64,000 nucleotides of DNA from contig NC_054084.1 of NCBI RefSeq assembly GCF_017562075.2, positions 5,683,501 through 5,747,500 on the forward strand, read 5' to 3'. The notes beneath the pieces were generated by a model. That model searched no databases. It saw nothing but the letters and a program-made list of their open reading frames with translations, and had not been told where the DNA came from. Position numbers and translations under genes: made by a program. Of the stretch, positions 57,601-64,000 are shown in pieces. The first letter of the stretch is position 1; every line of letters begins with the position of its first letter. Source of the stretch: Anopheles merus. Lineage: Eukaryota; Arthropoda; Insecta; Diptera; Culicidae.

Positions 57601-60600
57601 TTCCCTCCGAAAAACAAGGTGTGTATTCCCGCTCTTATGCAATGGTTTGCGCGCTCAATCAAAGTGCAGGCCTGGCGGTGGAGGGGATCTAATTTACCCC
57701 CGTCGACAAGACCTCTGAAACCTGAACCTTCGACACCCGCGTGTTGACAGGTAGCCCCGACGCACATCAACACGTCCTGATCTGGGTCACCCTGAGCTCC
57801 ATTGGGTCGGCGCAATGTATGTCTCTCTCTTTCTCCCCCATCTCGCTATTGAACGATCGACTTCGATCGACATTCGATGTCAAAGTCATCCACAGCACTA
57901 TTGGGTGCATCCAGCGAGTGTCGGTGCCTAGATTGATAGAACAATTACTGGTCGGACGGTTATGGCGATGCGCATACGAACAGGTTGGAACACGAACGGT
58001 AAGCTCGCATGGAATGCGTTTAGTTGACTTGACTGGTGCTGATGTAGTTCTTTTAGATTGAGCATGAAAAAATACTTCACCGGACGAAACAAACACAGAA
58101 CACAGCTACTCACAAAACCACTACCCCCTACCGAGGACGACGTGGACAGAACAAAACGGGACAAAACGATGAAAAAGTGTGAAACAAGAACGATACTTAC
58201 TGAAGCTGGTGTACTGAAATGGATGAAGTGGAATAGTGACGGAAAATGTTAACACACCGCACCCTATGTACATGGGAAGATGAAGAAAAATGAACGTGAA
58301 TGATGAAAGGTGATTAGCGATTACTGCTCGGAGATGGTGCCAAAAATCATGGAAAATATCATTTGCGCCACGTTAGGAAGTAGAAAATACTTTTGAATTT
58401 TCAATCCTTCGTTTCTATTTCTCCTCGATTTCCATAGATTAAACAAGCAGCACATTAATCATGCTAATCTTGTCCAGAGGGCAGATGAAAATCGCTCCAC
58501 ATAACTAACGACCCCTTTTATTTTCACCTTTGGTCTCGGGGAGCTTTCCATCAAGTGGAAAAGGGCAGGTGAAGATGGATGGGAAATAAACTTCCAAAAT
58601 CAGTGCAAATGTGCGTCGGGAAAATGAGGCTGAATGGGATGAACACAGAAAAAGGTAAATAAATAAAGCACATAAATACGCACAACCAACCTTCAGCCGC
58701 ACAACTGTAACGACGCGTGTATGAAAATATGCTAATCACATAACACTGAACCCAACCGTGTGCGTGATCGGGAAATGGAGAAAATCCGACTGCAAAGTGT
58801 TGCGGTGAAGAGATTATACGCACGAGGCGGGAAGCTGCTTAATGAAGTCATTACACCGCGCACTCGACACTTTATCCAGCGTGCAAACACAACCGCAAAC
58901 AGAATACGGCGTACACATTCCCACACACGCGCGCACACACACAAGCACTAACGATACTTTCGCAGAGTTTGAGTCGTTCTGCAAATTTCTTTTCAATAGC
59001 CCTTCAGCATCATAATCACCTGCCATCATCGTTACGATCGTGATTAGCTAATATGCAACAATGTTGCTAACAACATCATCATCATCTACCTCAACGTAAG
59101 CGATCACACCAGCGAAACCGCCTGTTTTGATTCTGACACGTCTTAACTAAGGCATCAGTGGGTGTATGTGTGTGTGCATGTGTGCCTCTGTCTAAGATGT
59201 TTAGGCATTTTTAATGCTTTCATTTTGCGTGTGCGATTTTTGCGCTGCTGCCGCGCCACACTTTTTCCCACGCATTTCGGTGCAGTCGGTTTCCTCTGGG
59301 CGGGAAGAAAGCTGGGATGGAGTCTTCTATTTACCATATTCGTCTCTAATTTGAAGGGTTTCTGGAGGGGCAAGAGGAGAAGCAAACGCGCTGCACATGT
59401 GCGTTGACGTACAAGCTTATGCGTAAGCTTCAAACCCTCCATTCAAACGCGAGCGATGAAGGGTAGAAAGTGCAAGTTGAAGACTGCACTGTTGCAGCTG
59501 CAGGCATGCATTGACACGATGCTTGTGTGGGAAATATGCAAACGAATATGTATGTGTGTGGAGTGATTTTCATTAATGATTCTTTATGCGCGGTACAGAG
59601 TAAGTGAAAGTCTTCTTTTTTGTGTGTGCACATCATTAGCATCTGTACAATTGAGCCTTCTTATACGGCCGGGTGACAAAACTCGAATGAAAGAGGCATT
59701 TGAGCGAGCAATAAAATCCTCGGAAGAAGCTTTAATGAGTCTTTTTTTTAATGTAAATTTCATTTGACATTCTTGGCGATGGTCGACAGTAATATAAGCA
59801 CAGTGAAAGTTAGCTAGTTATTTATTAACTCGTCTTTTACGTTACTGTTTTACTATAAAAATAGCATCTACCCAAGATCGCTCAAAAAGACCCTATGATG
59901 AATGAAAGCAACTGCTAGCCCTATCAGACACTGATTAAGCCAGAGGAAACTACACATGCGCTTGCAAAATCTATGCCAATCGTTCATCGCTTCAAAAGAC
60001 TTGAGCGACGCACCGGAACCAAGCGACGAACGGTATATTAGAAACCCCCGCTCAAGCGGCACACAGCCCAGGGGATGTGCGGGATTAGCGAGATTGCTAA
60101 CAAAAAAAAATAAAAAAGTAAAAAAAGAGATAAAAGATAAGAAAAACCACACTCGATGCCTCCAGTGAGGTAATGAAACCGGAGGAATTGTAAAAGCACA
60201 GAAGCCGCTCCCCACGCCGACCCGTGGGGCCGGATAAAAACAGGAAACGTGTTTCAATGCTGCTAAGTGACGGCCGACCAATTACCCTAAGGCAGTGGTG
60301 GTGGTGGCGGTAAAATTTCCAACCCGACCCCACAACTGCCGGAGATGAATGGCGAGCGAGTTGCAAAGGGAGAAGGAGCGGAGTGTGCAAGGGGCATGCA
60401 AAAACAAATCGTAAGAAAACTGGTTCCCTGCCAGTGCCGTTCAACAACCTGCCCGAACGAACGGTACTGGCGTAACTTTGGCCTATCCATTTTTACCCGT
60501 GCATGAACTACACACCCGCTCCTTGGGGGCAAACCCCTTTTCCATCCCCTCCCTCCACACTCACACACACACGCACAGTTCTGCTCTGCCAGGGTCAGAT

Positions 60601-61411
60601 AAAGTGAGACAATTAATCATCGGGAAATTGTTGACGGTTTGCTATTAATTTAATAAATCCCTGCCGTCCGCACTGGCCAGACTACCGGGGCTTGTCTGCT
60701 CTCTTCTCACGCAGCAGCACTCACGTGCGGCAAACACACCCATCACAACCACCCCCGTGTATCCGCGTTCGTTTCTGTCGTCGTCATGCGTGCCTTGATT
60801 GACACATTTGATGCAGCGTGCGTGCGTGCAAGCGTGCGTTCGGGCGCGCGATGCACCAGTGAAGCCGTTTTGTCGCACCGATTTGGAAATGGCGCCTGGC
60901 ACCATGAAAAGCGAGACGACACTTTGGCAGCAGCAACCGGGCGGGAAGTTTATTAAACCTGTTTTACATCGCAGGAAGAGGCCCCTCTGCACGGCTGACG
61001 AGGCGGGAGGAGCCGAGGTGACACGTTGGATGATGGAATTAAATTATTAAACTTCAATTAAGCTTCTCTGTCGCTTCCCCACATCGATCAGACGTTGCCG
61101 GCCTTCCAGCAGTAGCGGAGGACACATTATTTGTAATTAATATTTTAATAGCAGTCGATGTGTTGGTTTGAAGTTGCTTTTTTTTATGCAAGCAAATTTG
61201 TTATTTATGATGTCGATGTAGGTCACAGCATCAACGGAAAATAAGATGCGTGAGGGCTAGCCTTACACCCATGCTCTATCCTAGAACATTTGCTCGCAAT
61301 AATGAGATGAAATTGAAACAAACTCAAGCAAACAATTGTTATTTTATCATCATTAAGATGGGGAACTTAAGTTATGTAAACAACAAAATAATTCAAACAT
61401 GTTCTACATAC
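42601..61411 (-). other. Spire 24-kb intron, part 5' of the nested gene
   Basis: About 19 kb with no coding exon that I can support on either strand. Contents are AT-rich unique sequence, a (CT)n run at 51511-51532, short GTC/GAC triplet runs (50350-50370, 53770-53785) and a GTTC repeat (52175-52190). Several open frames of 100-185 codons (for example 46422-46892 plus, 46623-47177 minus, 53651-54091 minus) have no recognisable content and no convincing splice or promoter signals. Noncoding RNAs or enhancers cannot be judged by eye. Confidence 0.6.
51511..51532. repeat. (CT)n microsatellite
   Basis: Eleven TC dinucleotides inside the Spire intron. Confidence 0.9.
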
Positions 61412-61535
61412 GTCTTGATTTCAGCTTCTGGTTCACCGGCTTCAGCACGCGCCCCTTTCGTATCGAGTCTAGCAGCTGCTCCCGAGGACACGATACTCGC
61501 TTCAGCGGCTGGGGAGCAAGCTTTCTTTCCGATGC
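61412..61535 (-). CDS. spir: Spire exon: fourth WH2 motif (WH2-D)
   Basis: 41 codons plus one base. Starts ASERKLAPQPLKRVS and holds the WH2 motif PREQLLDSIRKGRVLKPV. Together with the previous exon it reads RSRPPLRKASERKLAPQPLK, matching vertebrate Spire RSRPPL..RKL.P.P. Acceptor TTTTTTAG ends at 61536; donor GTATGT at 61411. Confidence 0.92.
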
Positions 61536-61628
61536 CTAAAAAAGTGGAGAGTAATTTGAACACCATTTTGTGACTCCCTAATGACATCGCACATCGTTGT
61601 ATGCTGGCCACTGTTTCATCCCACTTAC
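61536..61628 (-). other. Spire intron (93 bp) between the WH2-C and WH2-D exons
   Basis: Donor GTAAGTGG at 61628 and a T-rich acceptor. Nothing else seen. Confidence 0.85.
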
Positions 61629-61740
61629 CTTACGTAGCGGCGGCCTCGATCGGATGAACTCCAATATGACTGCATGTGCGTCCTTCTTGACCCGCGGCGG
61701 AATGTCGCCGTTCACCATAACCTTGCGGAGATTGTACTTT
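61629..61740 (-). CDS. spir: Spire exon: end of WH2-B and WH2-C
   Basis: One base plus 37 codons: KYNLRKVMVNGDIPPRVKKD and AHAVILEFIRSRPPLRK. The first part closes WH2-B (with EILMEDIRSR from the exon before). The second is WH2-C. VMVNGDIPPR is near-identical across animal Spire proteins. Acceptor TACAACAG ends at 61741; donor GTAAGTGG at 61628. Confidence 0.95.
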
Positions 61741-62111
61741 CTGTTGTAGAAGAAGATGGGGGGAAAAAACGAGAGCAAGAGCGAGAACAATCAAACGTCG
61801 GTACACCGTGGAACCTACACACATCGATGTTCGAAGGTCAATTTCAAACCAAAGGAAAAGGTAAATTGTCACAACTTGTGGGTCGAGTTACCCCACGAAG
61901 CAGGCCGAGCGATATGATTATCTCTAAAAATCGTGTTGCAAGCCACAGGAATGTGTCCCCAACAATTGGAAGTGTGTTTCGTGAAGGGGAATGTTGGTCC
62001 CTGTTGGAAAAGGAGGAGGCCGCTGACCAGCGCAGACGCCCGTGACCCCGACCTGGTAGCGACAACCTCTCTCTCTCTCAAACTCTCTCTCGCTCTCTGA
62101 CCAGTACCTAC
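61741..62111 (-). other. Spire intron (371 bp)
   Basis: Donor GTAGGT at 62111. It contains a (CT)n-rich stretch at 62067-62098 just inside the donor. No exon seen. Confidence 0.8.
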
Positions 62112-62242
62112 CTGGAGCGGATATCCTCCATCAGGATTTCGTAGGGCGTCAGCTCGTACTCGATGGGCGCTCGTGAGAAGTTGATCTTTTTCAACCGTAC
62201 GCCACGCCGCAGCTCATCGACGACCTGCATCCAAAAGCGGGC
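62112..62242 (-). CDS. spir: Spire exon: WH2-A and start of WH2-B
   Basis: 43 codons plus two bases: ARFWMQVVDELRRGVRLKKI is WH2-A, and PIEYELTPYEILMEDIRSR begins WH2-B. Both match the vertebrate order (ARFW.QV..LR.GV.LKK, then EY.LTPYE.LM.DIR). Acceptor TTTTAG ends at 62243. This is the most 5' Spire exon that I can find in the window. Confidence 0.95.
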
Positions 62243-64000
62243 CTAAAAGAGTGTTGGTGAACATTGGATTAGTAAATGATAAATTAAACCACCTTTTTAT
62301 CGATCCCCTCTTGTGTTTGCACACGTCCCCGAACGAAATAGAACAATAAAAAAATTATATCTATAAAAAGCAACATAACATATGACAAACTCGTGTGTGT
62401 GAGACGTGTGACTGAATCTACCTCCCCCATTACAACACCGAATGACAACATCGGGGCACACAGCGTGTGCTCTGCCGTTGACAAAGTGGCGCCTAACCGC
62501 AACCGGCCGCCGCACGCTCATGTTTCGTTCGGTAGCATACTTTTCTAGCGCGGAATGCGTAGCGAAACGCTCCATCACGATCGTACCGCAGCAGCAGCAG
62601 CAACCGATCAACCACAAAACAACAAAAAGAGCCTTCACGAACGATGCTCGAGGGAGACAGGGAGACAGTGTGTATCAGAATTTATGGAATTTGTGATAGT
62701 TATGAAACTCGGCTGTCGATGACAAATCGAAGGGATTTCGAACGGAAGGCAATTCCTACCCTGCCCGAACGTTGGCATAGCAGGGAAGGCACACGTTGAC
62801 ACGAAGAATGGCTATGCGATTGTTGATTAGTTCGTTATTAATCGAGCCTAGTATCGATGGTTATCTTTTTTGTAGGACTTTTCGAAACATGCATAACACA
62901 AAAGTTCAGTGAAACGAAACCAATTAACAAAAAAAGTTCAATTGTTTTGAAAGAACACAACTTCCTGCTCTTTATGTAGCAGCTACTTCACGTTCTGTCC
63001 ACGTATTTCGCAACCATAAATCTGCATGAATCATCAAACACTTAAATGACTCTCCAAACGTTTCCTTTCACGTGTTGCAAAACGCAAGCCACGCTCTACT
63101 GTTAAGCGGTGAAGCGACGTACTGCAGCGATCGAAGCAGCAAAACCCAGGCGTCATTTTCGTCGTTCGGTAAAGTGAATGTAATCTAGAACCTACCAAGC
63201 TGCCGGCCAGAAAACAAGCCACCCAAACCCTACATAGGGAGGGAGCGAACACATTCTTCATTTACGAGACGGGACGGTGCGCTCGGTCCGTAGAAGCTTA
63301 AAGCTTCTTCCGGGCCTTTTTTCGCTTTTTAGTTTAAGCCGCTTACGAAAATGCTAAAGGCGTCACACTTCTAAGCGACCGATAGCGCCCGTACACAGCA
63401 GCTGGTTGAATAAATGGCGCGATTCAGTATATTTCAGACGGTTTTACGTGGATAGACGCTCAGTAGCCAGCAGTCCGAGAGCTTCGGCCAGCGTCGAGCA
63501 GCCTTGAGATGATTATTTATTGCTTCAAAAAAAAAAAAAAGGTCCATGTCCATTTGGAAAGCGCGCCATTAAGGAAAGGTCGATAAAATGTCATAATCGG
63601 GTTTTGCCGGGAGGGGACTGTCTTTTAGCATAAGAATAGAACACCAGGATGTGATAATTATTGCAAAAAAAACGAAAAGCTCTCCAATTGACTCAGCCAC
63701 CTAGCGACAAACCATTCGATCAGCCGCACCACCACCAGGGCGCTGCTAGCTTCCGTCCCATTTCCGCAGAAGGTACCGCTTAATCCGGTGGTAATTCATT
63801 TATTTATTACCCATCATCCGGTGGCGTTCGAGATCAAAGCAGCTTCCGCAGCCCGCATGGCTCGATGGCACAAAGAACCGTTTTTTCGAGAGGTCGCAAG
63901 CCCTCCACTGCCATCATAATCCATCATTTCCCAGTCTGCTCGGGATTGTGCGCAAAACAAATGGTGCACATACCATACACGCACACACACACCAGAGCTG
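62243..64000. other. Spire intron upstream of WH2-A, to the window edge
   Basis: No KIND-domain exon is visible on the minus strand, so the Spire 5' end lies to the right of the window. AT-rich with an A13 run (63528-63540); nothing else supported. Confidence 0.65.

Larger units (their letters stand above)
27997..62242 (-). other. spir: Spire gene, 3' part (eleven coding exons in the window)
   Basis: Spire is an actin nucleator: four tandem WH2 motifs line up actin monomers, the KIND domain recruits formins of the Cappuccino type, and the Spir-box with modified FYVE finger targets Rab/myosin-V vesicle membranes. Eleven exons, each with GT-AG borders, sum to 2562 coding bases with no frame break, giving 853 residues to TAA at 27997-27999. 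WH2-A/B/C/D lie in the first three exons, the Spir-box and Cys pairs in the last four. The KIND domain and start are not in the window. I looked for it on the minus strand in 62243-64000 and saw nothing like it. The third coding intron in the window is 24 kb and carries a nested gene. Further optional exons inside it cannot be excluded. Confidence 0.93.

Overview
The window is insect nuclear DNA. The gene set (a Spire-family actin nucleator, a TMEM131-family collagen-secretion factor, the UFM1-conjugating enzyme UFC1 and a GFOD-type oxidoreductase), spliceosomal GT-AG introns from 63 bp to 24 kb, AATAAA-type polyadenylation signals and many AC/CT/CAG microsatellites all point to an animal. The polyglutamine and polyserine load and the general style suggest a mosquito, most likely Anopheles; that last step is inference. 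All gene names come from recognising protein sequence by eye; no search was run.

Layout. 455-637 (+) is the last coding exon of an unrecognised leucine-zipper-like protein. It converges on an intronless GFOD-type oxidoreductase (1343-2605, -). Positions 4667-19890 (-) hold a complete three-exon TMEM131-family gene (855 + 1060 + 716 = 2631 residues, all introns phase 0); its 5.5-kb first intron carries a 10-bp minisatellite. A 4.3-kb gene-free stretch follows, then the complete four-exon UFC1 gene (24508-25217, +; 167 aa, catalytic Cys116). From 27997 to 62242 (-) lie eleven coding exons of Spire, whose reading frame joins without a break into 853 residues: four WH2 motifs, a proline-rich linker, the Spir-box and the modified FYVE zinc finger. 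The N-terminal KIND domain is not seen and should lie beyond the right edge.

The most unusual item is nested on the same strand inside the 24-kb Spire intron: an intronless gene (39858-42419, -; 853 aa) with its own TATA box and GATA-type sites. It encodes a secreted, cysteine-free protein made of about 22 copies of a 27-residue Trp/Asn/Thr repeat, each with about three N-glycosylation sequons, followed by a 7-residue version of the same repeat and a basic tail. I do not recognise the family.

The named genes are housekeeping or cytoskeletal and are not an operon-like set. Spire nucleates actin for vesicle transport, TMEM131 acts in ER export of secreted protein, and UFC1 belongs to the ER-linked UFMylation pathway. 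The shared secretory theme may be coincidence.
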